Assembly: GCF_002356315.1 (NCBI RefSeq)
Contig: NZ_AP018164.1
Span: 2,728,001-2,792,000 of the forward strand
From: Mycobacterium shigaense
GTDB lineage: Bacteria; Actinomycetota; Actinomycetes; Mycobacteriales; Mycobacteriaceae
Direction of reading: 5' to 3'
DNA length: 64,000 nucleotides
Under the pieces are notes generated by a model. That model was not told where the DNA came from, made no database searches, and saw only the letters and a program-made list of their open reading frames with translations. This document shows positions 1 to 8,934 of this stretch, one piece after another. Position numbers and translations under genes: made by a program. Within the stretch, counting starts at the first letter, position 1; each line of letters begins with the position of its first letter.

Positions 1-1
1 C

Positions 2-64
2 GGCTTCACCCACAAGTACGGCTTCAAGCAAAGCGTCCTGACCCGCCCACCGTCGGCCGGATGA
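2..64 (+). CDS. PPE family protein, C-terminal end only
   Basis: The window opens inside a gene. The last 20 codons read to a TGA and end in YGFKQ...RPPSAG. This is the C-terminal signature (YGFxxxVxxRPPxAG) seen on the complete PPE-SVP proteins further along the window. In the ESX-5 locus of other slow growers two or three PPE genes precede PE19 and esxM, so this is probably the PPE gene just upstream in that array. Nothing about its N-terminal PPE domain can be said. Confidence 0.8.
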   Translation, partial: GFTHKYGFKQSVLTRPPSAG

Positions 65-168
65 GAGCCAACGTGTCTATCAAATGAACAGCAACCGTCC
101 AGAAACGAGCGCCACCACTAACGGACCCCGAAGGCCCTGTGCCCGAGGGTTATTGAGGAGGAGATTAG

Positions 169-216
169 ATGTCGTACTCGCTGACGGAAGCGGCCGCCAT
201 GGCCGCGACGGGCTAA
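169..216 (+). CDS. Short ORF (15 codons) before a PPE gene; possible PE remnant or leader peptide
   Basis: An ATG sits behind a strong Shine-Dalgarno sequence (gaggaggag) and opens a 15-codon frame, MSYSLTEAAAMAATG, that stops 9 bases before the GTG of the next PPE gene. PE proteins usually start MSYV/MSFV and usually sit directly upstream of a PPE gene, so this may be all that is left of a PE partner. It may also be a leader that couples translation to the PPE gene. A comparable short ORF, more clearly PE-derived, precedes the PPE gene at 11444. Whether it is translated is unknown. Confidence 0.4.
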   Translation: MSYSLTEAAAMAATG

Positions 217-225
217 GGGGTCATT

Positions 226-1434
226 GTGACTGATTTTTCCGGGTTGCCGCCCGAGGTTACTTCGGCGCTCATTTATTCCGGTCCGGGGTCGACGTCGTTG
301 ACGACGGCGGCCTCGGCTTGGAACGCGGTGTCTGCCGAGCTGCAGTCCTATGCGCAGGGCGTGCAAAACGTCATCAACGAGTTGGTCGACCAAGGCTGGT
401 TTGGCTCGTCGTCGACGCAGATGGCCTCTGCGTTTACTCCGTATGTGGAGTGGGTTCAAAACACCGCCGCTCAGGTCGAGCAGTTCGGCACCCAGGCCAG
501 CGAGGCTGCGGGCGCCTATGAGCAGGTCTTTGCGTCGGTGGTGCCGCCGCCGTTGATCGCCACCAACCGGGTGCAGCTGGCCAACGCGGTGGCCACCAAT
601 GTGTTGGGGCAGAACAACAACGTGATCTCCCAGCTCGAGTCGCAGTACAACGACTACTGGGCGCAGAACACCAGCGCGCTCAACAACTACCAAACCCAGT
701 CGAACAACGCGACCAGCCAACTCAAGGCAGTCAGCAACGCACCGGAGGTCGCTAACGACACCGGCCAGCAAAGCCAGGCTGTCAGCAACGCCTCGACGCT
801 GGGTTCTGGCACGTCGCAGCAGACAGTGAGCGCGGTCAGCAACGCAACCACGAATGCCACCACCAACGCCACCACCCAAGCGGCGACGACGCCGACCAAC
901 CTCCTGCAAGAATTGTGGTTCCTGCTGACCGGGCAGACGATCTTGCCGTCGAGCTTGGCGACGTTCGTCAACGGCCTGAGCCCCTTTGCCGGTTTCGCCT
1001 ACAACACCGAGGGTCTGCCGTACTTCTCGGTCGGTATGGGTAACTCCGGTGTGCAGATCGCCAAAAGCACCGGGGCCATCGTTGGTCCGGCAGCCAGTGC
1101 CGCCGCCGCCGCCCCGAAAGGCCTGTCGGGTCTGGGCGGCATGCTCGGCAGCGGCGCCGGCGCGCCCTCAGTGGCCGCGGGGCTGGGCAATGCCGCCTCG
1201 ATCGGCAAGCTGGCGGTGCCCGCCGCCTGGAACGGCGCGCTGCCCGGGGCCGTCGCACACGCCACCCCGATCGCGGTCAACACCATCAGCGCCGCCCCCG
1301 AAGCCGCCGGAGGAGCCGGCAACCTGCTCGGCGGGATGCCGCTGGCCGGCATGGGCACCGGCGGCGCCGCCGGCGCCGGTCCCCGCTACGGCTTCCGCCC
1401 CACCGTCATGGCCCGCCCACCCTTCGCCGGATAA
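226..1434 (+). CDS. PPE family protein (PPE-SVP type), ESX-5 substrate
   Basis: This 402-residue protein starts MTDFSGLPPE, has the roughly 180-residue N-terminal PPE domain with a GWFG turn near residue 60, and ends YGFRP...RPPFAG. A variant SVP motif (LAVPAAW) lies near residue 325, which places it in the PPE-SVP subfamily. PPE proteins pair with PE proteins, are bound by EspG chaperones and leave through ESX systems; here ESX-5 genes follow directly. Residues about 150-225 are unusually rich in Asn, Gln and Thr and include three NATT repeats, which is atypical of the locus. The start is GTG, with only a weak ribosome site of its own (aagggg). It occupies the place of PPE26/PPE27 in M. tuberculosis, but I cannot assign orthology to one of them. 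Confidence 0.9.
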   Translation: MTDFSGLPPEVTSALIYSGPGSTSLTTAASAWNAVSAELQSYAQGVQNVINELVDQGWFGSSSTQMASAFTPYVEWVQNTAAQVEQFGTQASEAAGAYEQVFASVVPPPLIATNRVQLANAVATNVLGQNNNVISQLESQYNDYWAQNTSALNNYQTQSNNATSQLKAVSNAPEVANDTGQQSQAVSNASTLGSGTSQQTVSAVSNATTNATTNATTQAATTPTNLLQELWFLLTGQTILPSSLATFVNGLSPFAGFAYNTEGLPYFSVGMGNSGVQIAKSTGAIVGPAASAAAAAPKGLSGLGGMLGSGAGAPSVAAGLGNAASIGKLAVPAAWNGALPGAVAHATPIAVNTISAAPEAAGGAGNLLGGMPLAGMGTGGAAGAGPRYGFRPTVMARPPFAG

Positions 1435-1880
1435 CGAGCCGAGAACGGGGATGCACAACGGTTGCTGGTCACCGACCGACCCGACCCCGGACGACTCCGC
1501 AAACACCGGTCCCAAGATGCACGAATTCGGCGCCCGGAGTCGCTTTCGGAACCTGCCGACCGCGGTGGGGGCCTTTGCTCAGCACCCCGGGCGGTTTTCC
1601 GCTTGCCAGATTTTCACCGATGGCAAAGTCGCCATCGGGGAACGTTGCCTGCCAGAATGCTTGCCACACTCCGTCAGCGGTGCTGCTGCCGGGAGGGTAA
1701 TTTGGCTGGTGAGGGCCCCAAAATGGCCCAAACGCTGTTACTGTGTCGTTACTAAAGATGAATTCGCCGTACCGTTTCGTGAACAATTGAGGGCGGGCGG
1801 CTCAGGAAACATCCTTCATACAACACAGTGATCTACGCTCTCACCCAGAGAGTGGGGGAACAATCCAGGAGGAGAACAGT
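1435..1880 (+). other. Non-coding interval before the PE-esxM-esxN unit
   Basis: About 445 bases lie between the PPE stop and the PE start. I see no ORF here with mycobacterial protein character and no clear hairpin with a T-tract. A good Shine-Dalgarno sequence (aggaggag) is at the 3' end, in front of the PE gene. The length suggests a separate promoter for PE-esxM-esxN, but I could not fix -35 and -10 hexamers with confidence. Confidence 0.5.
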
Positions 1881-2180
1881 ATGTCGTTCGTGAACACCCA
1901 GCCGGAGGCGATTCTGGCGGCAGCCGGAACCCTCAACGGGATCGGCTCGGCTTTGAACGCCCAGAACGCGGCGGCAGTGGCCCCGACGACCGGCGTGGTA
2001 CCCGCGGCGGCCGACGAGGTGTCGGCGCTGACCGCAGCCCAGTTCGTTGCGCACGCGCATCTCTACCACGCAGTCAGCGCCCAGGCCGCGGCGATTCACG
2101 AGCTTTTCGTGAACACGCTCCAGACCAGCTCGGGCTCTTACGCCGCTACCGAAGCGGCCAACGCGATCGCTACCGCTTAA
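1881..2180 (+). CDS. PE family protein (PE19-like) of the ESX-5 locus
   Basis: At 99 residues this is a PE domain with no extension: MSFVNTQPEA start, helix-turn-helix layout, and the C-terminal secretion signal YxxxD/E present as YAATE near residue 87. PE proteins dimerise with PPE proteins and carry the type VII secretion signal for the pair. The gene sits where M. tuberculosis has PE19 (Rv1791), directly before the esxM/esxN pair, and is preceded by a consensus ribosome site. Its PPE partner is probably the gene at 226 or the one upstream of the window. Confidence 0.95.
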   Translation: MSFVNTQPEAILAAAGTLNGIGSALNAQNAAAVAPTTGVVPAAADEVSALTAAQFVAHAHLYHAVSAQAAAIHELFVNTLQTSSGSYAATEAANAIATA

Positions 2181-2455
2181 CCGGCTTCAACGGCTTAAGA
2201 CTCGCGGCGATTCCCGCCGAAGTGGGTGTCAGGGCGATCTCCTCGCAGTCGGCTAAGCGTGTCAACTCCAAACGGCGCCGTTCGAGTTGACGTAGCTCTC
2301 AACGCGCTAGCAGGCCTGTAGACCATCGGCCGACGAGCAGGGGATTCATCGTTAAGTACGGTCCGGCGGATGCGGAAGCGCTCCGTAGTCGACCCGGCCA
2401 GCAACATTCAGTCACATCACATTTGAGAACGACCACACATAAGGAGAAAGGCAAC

Positions 2456-2752
2456 ATGGCAACACGTTTTATGACCGACCCGCACGCGATGCGGTCGATG
2501 GCAGGTCGCTTCGAGATGCACGCGCAGACGGTGTCGGACGAGGCCCGCAAGATGTGGGCATCGTCGATGAACATCGCCGGCGCGGGCTGGAGCGGCCAGG
2601 CCCAGGCGACGTCCTACGACACCATGGGACAGATGAACCAGGCGTTCAACAACATCGTGAACATGCTCCACAGCGTGCGTGACGGGCTGATCCGCGACGC
2701 CAACAACTACGAGACGCAAGAGCAGGCCTCGCAGCAGGCCCTGAGCCACTAG
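2456..2752 (+). CDS. esxM: ESAT-6-like WXG100 protein EsxM
   Basis: This 98-residue WXG100 protein starts [10 protein letters not shown] and carries the W-x-G turn as AGWSG at mid-protein and the YxxxE secretion signal as YETQE near residue 82. It forms a heterodimer with the neighbouring EsxN-type protein and is exported by ESX-5. I chose the ATG at 2456 because aaggag lies 10 bases upstream and the mature family starts there; the frame is open 11 codons further upstream. It is very similar to EsxM (Rv1792) as I remember it. The 275 bases before it contain no gene. Confidence 0.95.
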   Translation: MATRFMTDPHAMRSMAGRFEMHAQTVSDEARKMWASSMNIAGAGWSGQAQATSYDTMGQMNQAFNNIVNMLHSVRDGLIRDANNYETQEQASQQALSH

Positions 2753-2801
2753 TCGCAACCGCCTCGGCTGCGTAACCTTCAGACTTTAGGAGAACATCGC
2801 T

Positions 2802-3086
2802 ATGAGCATTAACTACCAGTTCGGAGATGTCGACGCCCACGGCGCGCTCATCCGCGCGCAGGCCGCCTCGCTGGAGGCCGAGCACCAGGCCATCGTTCGT
2901 GATGTGCTTGCTGCCGGTGACTTCTGGGGTGGCGCCGGTTCGGTGGCTTGCCAGGAGTTCATCACCCAGTTGGGCCGCAACTTCCAGGTGATCTACGAGC
3001 AGGCCAACCAGCACGGCCAGAAGGTGCAGTCCGCCGGCAACAACATGGCGAGCACCGACAGCGCCGTCGGATCCAGCTGGGCCTAA
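2802..3086 (+). CDS. esxN: ESAT-6-like WXG100 protein EsxN
   Basis: This is the 94-residue partner of EsxM, with the WXG turn as FWGGAG near residue 42 and two amphipathic helices. It belongs to the EsxI/J/K/L/N/O/P group of near-identical ESX-5 substrates and occupies the esxN position (Rv1793). A tagga/aggag-type ribosome site precedes the ATG. Only 49 bases separate it from esxM, so the two are surely co-transcribed. A strong hairpin follows 13 bases after the stop. Confidence 0.95.
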   Translation: MSINYQFGDVDAHGALIRAQAASLEAEHQAIVRDVLAAGDFWGGAGSVACQEFITQLGRNFQVIYEQANQHGQKVQSAGNNMASTDSAVGSSWA

Positions 3087-3099
3087 CGATCCAACCTCA

Positions 3100-3138
3100 G
3101 GCGCGGCAGCACACCTTCTGTCGGTGTGCTGCCGCGCC
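3100..3138 (+). terminator. Perfect 16-bp hairpin between esxN and espG5
   Basis: The arms at 3100-3115 and 3123-3138 are exact reverse complements with a 7-base loop and a GC-rich stem. No T-tract follows. This resembles the U-poor hairpins found after highly expressed mycobacterial genes. It would let PE-esxM-esxN be made in excess over espG5 and the machine genes, either by partial termination or by protecting the 3' end of the esxMN transcript. It ends 35 bases before the espG5 start. Confidence 0.8.
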
Positions 3139-3173
3139 CTGCGGTTACCGTGCACTACAACCTTGAGGTACTG

Positions 3174-4076
3174 ATGGACCAACAGACCACACGCACCGAC
3201 ATCACCGTCAACGTCGACGGGTTCTGGATGCTCCAGGCGCTCCTGGATATCCGGCACGTCGCTCCGGAGCTGCGGTGCCGACCGTACGTCTCGACCGATT
3301 CCAGTGACTGGCTGAACGACCACCCGGGGATGGCGGTGATGCGTGACAACGGCATCGTCATCGGCGATCAGGTGCACGAGGACGTTGCGGCCCGGATGCG
3401 GGTGCTGGCTGCGCCCGACCTGGAGGTAGTCGCCCTGCTGTCGCGGGGCAAGCTGCTTTACGGCGTGGTCGACGAGGAGAACGCGCCCCCGGGTTCGCGG
3501 GATATCCCGGAGAACGAGTTCCGCGTGGTCCTGGCCCGCCGCGGCCAGCATTGGGTCTCGGCGGTCCGGGTCGGCAGCGACATCACCGTCGACGATGTCG
3601 CTGTCGCGGACAGCGCCTCCATCGCCTCGCTGGTGCTGGACGGCCTGGAATCGATTCACCACGCGGAGCCGGCCGCCATCAATGCGGTCAACGTCCCGCT
3701 CGAGGAAATGCTCGAAGCAACGAAGTCGTGGCAGGAGTCGGGCTTCAACGTGTTCTCCGGCGGTGACCTGCGGCGAATGGGTATCAGCGCTGCCACCGTG
3801 GCCGCCCTCGGCCAAGCCCTGTCGGACCCGGCCGCCGAGGTCGCCGTCTACGCGCGGCAGTACCAGGACGACGCCAAGGGCCCCAGTGCCTCGGTGTTGT
3901 CGCTCAAAGACGGCTCCGGCGGCCGGATCGCGCTCTACCAGCAGGCGCGGACCGCGGGTTCGGGGGAGGCCTGGCTGGCCATCTGCCCGGCAACCCCGCA
4001 GCTGGTGCAAGTGGGCGTCAAGACGGTGCTCGACACCCTGCCGTACGGCGAGTGGAAGACCCATAGCAGGGTCTAA
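3174..4076 (+). CDS. espG5: ESX-5 secretion chaperone EspG5
   Basis: This 300-residue EspG-family protein is cytosolic. It binds the tip of the PPE protein in PE/PPE dimers, keeps them soluble and targets them to ESX-5. The sequence follows the M. tuberculosis EspG5 (Rv1794) almost throughout, including the stretches around DGLESIHH and YGEWKTHSRV at the C-terminus. I chose the ATG at 3174 (MDQQTTRTD) with ttgagg just upstream. An upstream in-frame TTG/ATG would start inside the hairpin and is unlikely. The length equals that of the family. Confidence 0.97.
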   Translation: MDQQTTRTDITVNVDGFWMLQALLDIRHVAPELRCRPYVSTDSSDWLNDHPGMAVMRDNGIVIGDQVHEDVAARMRVLAAPDLEVVALLSRGKLLYGVVDEENAPPGSRDIPENEFRVVLARRGQHWVSAVRVGSDITVDDVAVADSASIASLVLDGLESIHHAEPAAINAVNVPLEEMLEATKSWQESGFNVFSGGDLRRMGISAATVAALGQALSDPAAEVAVYARQYQDDAKGPSASVLSLKDGSGGRIALYQQARTAGSGEAWLAICPATPQLVQVGVKTVLDTLPYGEWKTHSRV

Positions 4077-4225
4077 CCAGAGCACGAAACATAAGCGAAA
4101 CACAAACGCTAACAAGGTTTTTCATCAGAACATGCGGTCACGCAGCGAACACGTCATACTGCTTTAGGGCTAGCAGCAAATTAAAAGCAGTGTCATCAGA
4201 ACCTACTAACCGCGAGGCAGGGCAG

Positions 4226-4357
4226 ATGGAATCCAAAATCGTCGAGCCGCACCTCACCGGCGCCGCTGGCGCTCCGGTGAGTGGATCGACAAAGTCCTCC
4301 GCGCGGCTGGCGGCACTGGGTTACACGTTCATCACGACAGGGGGTGCAAGGCGATGA
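4226..4357 (+). CDS. Small ORF (43 aa) overlapping the eccD5 start
   Basis: An ATG preceded by gcagggcag opens 43 codons (MESKIVEPHLTGAAG...), ending in a TGA that shares the ATGA tetranucleotide with the eccD5 start. This overlap is the classic arrangement for translational coupling. I recognise no domain; the protein is short, without a membrane segment or signal peptide. It may be a leader whose translation feeds ribosomes to eccD5, or a small unannotated ESX-5 protein. The 150 bases before it, after espG5, contain no other ORF and are more AT-rich than the surroundings. Confidence 0.45.
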   Translation: MESKIVEPHLTGAAGAPVSGSTKSSARLAALGYTFITTGGARR

Positions 4358-5865
4358 CTGCGGTAGCTGACGCGCTACAGGCTGACATCGAGGGAATCTC
4401 ACAGCCTCGGGCGGTTGTAGTTGGCATTATGGCCGGTGAAGGCGTGCAAATCGGCGTTCTGTTGGACGCCAATGCGCCCGTGTCGGTGATGACCGAACCG
4501 CTATTGAAAGTGGTCAACAGCCGTTTGCGGGAACTCGGCGAGACCCCGCTGGAAGCCACCGGGCGGGGCCGGTGGGCCCTGTGCCTGGTCGACGGGACGC
4601 CCCTGCGGGCCACCCAGTCACTGACCGAGCAAGACATCTACGACGGGGACCGGCTGTGGATCCGGTTCCTCGTCGACACCGAGAAGCGCTCGCAGGTTGT
4701 CGAGCACATCTCCACCGCGGTCTCGCAGAGCCTCAGCAAACGATTCGCCGCCATCAACCCCGTCGTTGCGCTGCAGGTCGGCGCGGCGATGGTGGCGAGC
4801 GGCGTCACCGTCGCATCCGCTCTGCTGCTCTGGTATCGCGTGCACCACAACTCGTGGCTGAGCACCATCTTCGGCCTGGTCATCGGCGCCGTGATGCTGG
4901 GTGTCTCCGTGATGCTGCTGATGCGCGCCCAGACGAACGAGGACCGGCGCGTCGGCGACACGATGCTGCTCAGCAGCCTGGCACCGCTGGCCGTCGGCGC
5001 CGCAGCGGCGCCTCCCGGCGGAGTGGGCTCCCCGCACGGACTGCTGGGCTTCGCGGTCCTCACCATCACCGCGACGCTGGCGCTGCGCTTCACCGGCCGA
5101 CGGCTGGGGACCTACACCGCGATCGTGACCGTCAGCGGCATCACCGCGGTCGCGGCCCTGGCGCGGATGGTCGCGATGACCGGTGCGGTGACGTTGTTGA
5201 CCAGCGTGGTGCTGATCAGCGTCATCGGCTACCAATGCGCGCCCGCGATTGCCCGCCGTCTCTCCGGTATCAAGCTGCCCGTTTTCCCGTCGGCGACTAG
5301 CCGCTGGGTCTTCGAGGCCCGGCCGGACCTGCCCACGACCGTCACGCGCACCGGCGGAGGCCCGCCCGTCCTCGAGGGGCCGGCGTCGGTCCGCGACGTG
5401 CTGCTGCAGGCCGAACGCGCCCGGTCGTTCCTTACCGGCCTGCTGACCGGGCTCGGCGTCCTCATGGTGGTCTCGCTGGCTGGACTGTCCGACCCGCACA
5501 CCGGGCAACGGTGGCTGCCACTGCTGCTGGCCGCCTTTAGCGCTGGCTTCCTGATGCTGCGCGGGCGTTCCTACGTCGACCGATGGCAGGCGATCACCCT
5601 GGCCGGCACTTCGGTGCTCATCGTCGGCGCGGTGGTGTTGCGCTACGCTCTGACGCTGCAGTCGCCGCTGTCGGTGTCTATCAGCGTCGCGATCCTCGTG
5701 CTGCTGCCCGCGGCGGGCCTGACGGCCGCGGCGGTCGTCCCCAACACCGTGTACAGCCCGCTGTTCCGCAAGTTCGTGGAATGGATCGAATACCTCTGCC
5801 TCATGCCAATCTTCCCGCTGGCATTGTGGTTGATGAATGTTTATGCGGCGATCCGGTACCGGTAA
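4354..5865 (+). CDS. eccD5: ESX-5 membrane channel component EccD5
   Basis: This 503-residue protein has an N-terminal cytosolic ubiquitin-like domain (about residues 20-105) followed by about eleven membrane helices from residue 135 to the C-terminus YAAIRYR. EccD dimers line each protomer of the type VII secretion complex in the inner membrane together with EccB, EccC and EccE. The length is identical to EccD5 (Rv1795) as I remember it. The start codon overlaps the stop of the small ORF before it, and the 3' end overlaps mycP5 by 23 bases, so the genes form a tightly coupled operon. Confidence 0.97.
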   Translation: MTAVADALQADIEGISQPRAVVVGIMAGEGVQIGVLLDANAPVSVMTEPLLKVVNSRLRELGETPLEATGRGRWALCLVDGTPLRATQSLTEQDIYDGDRLWIRFLVDTEKRSQVVEHISTAVSQSLSKRFAAINPVVALQVGAAMVASGVTVASALLLWYRVHHNSWLSTIFGLVIGAVMLGVSVMLLMRAQTNEDRRVGDTMLLSSLAPLAVGAAAAPPGGVGSPHGLLGFAVLTITATLALRFTGRRLGTYTAIVTVSGITAVAALARMVAMTGAVTLLTSVVLISVIGYQCAPAIARRLSGIKLPVFPSATSRWVFEARPDLPTTVTRTGGGPPVLEGPASVRDVLLQAERARSFLTGLLTGLGVLMVVSLAGLSDPHTGQRWLPLLLAAFSAGFLMLRGRSYVDRWQAITLAGTSVLIVGAVVLRYALTLQSPLSVSISVAILVLLPAAGLTAAAVVPNTVYSPLFRKFVEWIEYLCLMPIFPLALWLMNVYAAIRYR

Positions 5866-7723
5866 TGGCAGGGTGTGGCGTGGTCGCGCGTCTCGCGCGA
5901 CCGTCGCTGCGCTGTTGCTCACCACAGGTGCATTAGCCGGCTTGCCTCCCGCGTCGGCCATCGCCCCGCCGACGGTCGACCCCGGCGCGGTGCCGCCGGA
6001 CGGGCCGCCGGGGCCGCCGGCCCCGATGAAGCAGAACTCGTACTGCACCGAAGTCGGCGTGCTGCCCGGCACCAATTTTCGGCTGCAGCCGAAATACATG
6101 GACATGCTGAACCTGCAGGAGGCGTGGCAGTTCGGCCGCGGCGCCGGGCAAAAGGTCGCGGTCATCGACACCGGGGTGTCCCCGCACCCGCGGTTCCAGC
6201 ACCTGATCCCCGGCGGGGACTACATCATGGGCGGCGACGGACTGTCGGACTGCGACGCCCACGGCACCATCGTGGCGTCGATGATCGGCGCGGCGCCGGC
6301 CGGCGGCGCGTCCGCACCGCCGGTGGCCGCACCGCGCAAGCCGGTGACCATCCCGACTACCGAACCGCCGCCGAAAGCGCCGCCGCCGCAGACCGTCACG
6401 CTGTCACCGTTGCCGCAGACCGTGACGATGGTGCCGCCGACGGAAGCACCACCTCTCGGCCCTTTCGGAGCACCACCGCCGCCGCCCGAGGCACCGCCCG
6501 CGCCGGCTCTGCCGGCTGCACCCGCCGCGCCTGCCTCGCCGTCGCAGGCTCCGCCGGCGCCGCCCGCGCCGCCGCCGCCTCCGGCGCCGCCCGCCCCGGG
6601 AGCCGCTAACCATGGCGGCGGCACCATCACGATTCCCAGCTACCACGGGGGCGGGCAGGTCGCAAAGGTAGACAATCCGACCGCCCCGCGCCCGCTGGCG
6701 CCGCCGCCTTCGCCGCCGCCGGCTCCGGCGCCGGGACAAGCGGCCGACGCCTACAGCGGGATCGCGCCCGACGTGGACATCATCTCGATCCGGCAGTCCA
6801 GCCAGGCCTTCGGCCTCAAGGACGCCTACACCGGCGATGAGGATCCGCAGTCCGCGGCGAAGATCACCAGCATCGACACGATGGCACGGGCGATCGTGCA
6901 TGCCGCTAACTTGGGCGCCTCGGTCATCAACATCTCCGACGTGACCTGCATGAGTGCGCGCAACATCATCGAGCAGCGCTCGCTGGGCGCGGCGGTCCGC
7001 TACGCGGCGGTCGACAAGAACGTCGTCATCGTGGCTGCGGCCGGTGACAGCAGCAAGCGCGACTGCAAGCAGAACCCGAGTCAGAATCCGTTGCAGCCCA
7101 AGGATCCTCGCAACTGGGGCGCTGTCAACACCGTCGTCACACCGTCGTGGTTCAGCGACTATGTGCTGACCGTCGGCGCCGTCGACGGCGACGGCCACCC
7201 GCTCACCCAGGGCGGTCAGGGGCAGGCATCGACCAGCATCGCGGGCCCGTGGGTGGGGATCGCCGCACCGGGCAACGATGTCATCGGGCTTTCGCCCCGC
7301 GACGACGGCCTGATCAACGCGATCGACGGGCCGGACAACTCGTTGCTGGTCCCGGTCGGCACCAGCTTCTCGACCGCGATCGTGTCCGGCGTGGCCGCGC
7401 TGGTCCGCGCCAAGTACCCGCGCCTGTCGTCGTACCAGATCATCAACCGGTTGACCCGTACCGCCAGAGCGCCGGCCCGCGGGGTGGACAACCAGGTCGG
7501 CTACGGTGTCATCGACCCGGTCGCCGCGCTGACCTGGGATGTTCCCGACGGGCCACCCAAGCCGCCGCAGCAGCTGTCGATACCGCTCAACATTCCGAAG
7601 GCCGCACCGCCCCGCGATATGGTGCCGGTGTGGGTGGCCGCCGGGGGATTGACGGCGGCGCTACTGATCGGCGGCGCGGTATTCGGTGTCTCGATACTGA
7701 TGAAGCGCCGTAAGCAGCAATAG
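5843..7723 (+). CDS. mycP5: ESX-5 mycosin protease MycP5
   Basis: A subtilisin-like, membrane-anchored serine protease of 626 residues that caps the periplasmic face of the ESX-5 channel and stabilises the complex. The signal peptide spans about residues 1-40. The catalytic triad is Asp109 (VIDTG), His140 (DAHGT) and Ser508 (GTSFS). A single C-terminal membrane helix runs from about 593 to 618, followed by a basic tail. A long Pro/Ala-rich insertion (about residues 150-300) splits the protease domain as in other MycP5 proteins, but it appears longer than in M. tuberculosis (585 residues). I chose the ATG at 5843 by alignment with MRRxGTG; ATG 5837 is two codons upstream. Confidence 0.96.
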   Translation: MRRSGTGNGRVWRGRASRATVAALLLTTGALAGLPPASAIAPPTVDPGAVPPDGPPGPPAPMKQNSYCTEVGVLPGTNFRLQPKYMDMLNLQEAWQFGRGAGQKVAVIDTGVSPHPRFQHLIPGGDYIMGGDGLSDCDAHGTIVASMIGAAPAGGASAPPVAAPRKPVTIPTTEPPPKAPPPQTVTLSPLPQTVTMVPPTEAPPLGPFGAPPPPPEAPPAPALPAAPAAPASPSQAPPAPPAPPPPPAPPAPGAANHGGGTITIPSYHGGGQVAKVDNPTAPRPLAPPPSPPPAPAPGQAADAYSGIAPDVDIISIRQSSQAFGLKDAYTGDEDPQSAAKITSIDTMARAIVHAANLGASVINISDVTCMSARNIIEQRSLGAAVRYAAVDKNVVIVAAAGDSSKRDCKQNPSQNPLQPKDPRNWGAVNTVVTPSWFSDYVLTVGAVDGDGHPLTQGGQGQASTSIAGPWVGIAAPGNDVIGLSPRDDGLINAIDGPDNSLLVPVGTSFSTAIVSGVAALVRAKYPRLSSYQIINRLTRTARAPARGVDNQVGYGVIDPVAALTWDVPDGPPKPPQQLSIPLNIPKAAPPRDMVPVWVAAGGLTAALLIGGAVFGVSILMKRRKQQ

Positions 7724-7749
7724 GCAGCAATAGGGCGGAGCAAGCAAAA

Positions 7750-8934
7750 ATGAAGGCTCAGCGCACGTTTGGGTTGTCGTTGTCCTGGTCGCGGCTGACG
7801 GTGGTGTTTCTCGTCGACATCGCGATCTTAGTGATCGCCAGCCACTGCCCGGACTCCTGGCAGGGGGAGTACCGCATCGCGTGGTGGGTGGGAGTCGCCC
7901 TCGCCGCGATTATCACCCTGCTGTCCGTGGTCACCCACCACGGCCTCACGCTGACCTCCGGACTGGCCGGATGGCTGTGGGACTGGTCCGCCGATCCGCG
8001 CACCACACTGGCCGCCGGATGCACGCCCGCGGTCGACTACCAGCGCCGGTTCGGTCGCGACAAGGTCGGCGTCCGCGAGCACGAAGGCCACCTCGTTACG
8101 GTGATCGCCGTGGACGGCGGCGAGGGCCATCGTCCACGCACCGCGGAATCGCCCAGCCTGCTCGTGCAGTCGGTGGCGGCCGGGCTGCGCCAATTCGACG
8201 TCCACCTGGACGGCATCGACATCGTCTCGGTGCAGGTGCGCCGCGGCGGTAATGCCGCCGAGCTGTCGAAACTCGACAAGTTGGGCCCCGAGGAGTGGGG
8301 CCTGGTGAGCGATCAGCCCGCGTCGTATGTGCGGCGCACCTGGTTGGTGCTGCGGATGAACCCGCAGCTCAACGTGGCCGCTGTGGCGGCCCGCGACTCC
8401 CTGGCGTCCACCCTGGTTGCGGCCACCGAGCGGCTGGCCCAAGATCTCGACGGGCAGGGCTGCGCGGCGCGAACGCTGACCGCCGACGAGGTCGCCGAGG
8501 TCGACAGCGCCGTGCTGGCCGATCTGGAGCCGACGTGGAGCCGCCCGGGCTGGCGCTACCTCAAGCACTTCAACGGGTTCGCGACCAGCTTCTGGTTGAC
8601 GCCGTCCGACATCACCACCGAGGCCGTCGACCAGCTGTGGGAACCGGAAACGGAGGCGACCGTGCTGACCATCCGGCTGACCAACCACGACGGGCGGCCC
8701 GAGGTGGCCGGTTGGGTGCGGTATCACAGCGACAGCCGCAAACCCAAGGGAATTTCCGGTGGCCTCAACCGCCTCACCGGCCGGCAACTGGCTGCGGTGC
8801 GGGCCAGCCTGCCCGCCCCGACGAGGCGGGCCGTGCTCACGGTGCCGACCCGCGAGTTGTTCGCCGACGATTATTTGGTTCTGCAGGTAGGCCAGGTTCG
8901 AGAAAGCGCTGAGCACCTGCCCGCCGCCCAATGA
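7750..8934 (+). CDS. eccE5: ESX-5 membrane component EccE5
   Basis: This 394-residue protein has two N-terminal membrane helices (about residues 15-32 and 40-60) and a long cytosolic/peripheral domain. EccE proteins sit on the outside of the EccB-C-D core of the secretion complex. Conserved EccE5 stretches around [10 protein letters not shown] and [10 protein letters not shown] are present. The length is slightly below that of Rv1797 (406). The gene starts 26 bases after mycP5, with gggcgg upstream, and its stop overlaps the eccA5 start by four bases (ATGA). Confidence 0.95.
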   Translation: MKAQRTFGLSLSWSRLTVVFLVDIAILVIASHCPDSWQGEYRIAWWVGVALAAIITLLSVVTHHGLTLTSGLAGWLWDWSADPRTTLAAGCTPAVDYQRRFGRDKVGVREHEGHLVTVIAVDGGEGHRPRTAESPSLLVQSVAAGLRQFDVHLDGIDIVSVQVRRGGNAAELSKLDKLGPEEWGLVSDQPASYVRRTWLVLRMNPQLNVAAVAARDSLASTLVAATERLAQDLDGQGCAARTLTADEVAEVDSAVLADLEPTWSRPGWRYLKHFNGFATSFWLTPSDITTEAVDQLWEPETEATVLTIRLTNHDGRPEVAGWVRYHSDSRKPKGISGGLNRLTGRQLAAVRASLPAPTRRAVLTVPTRELFADDYLVLQVGQVRESAEHLPAAQ

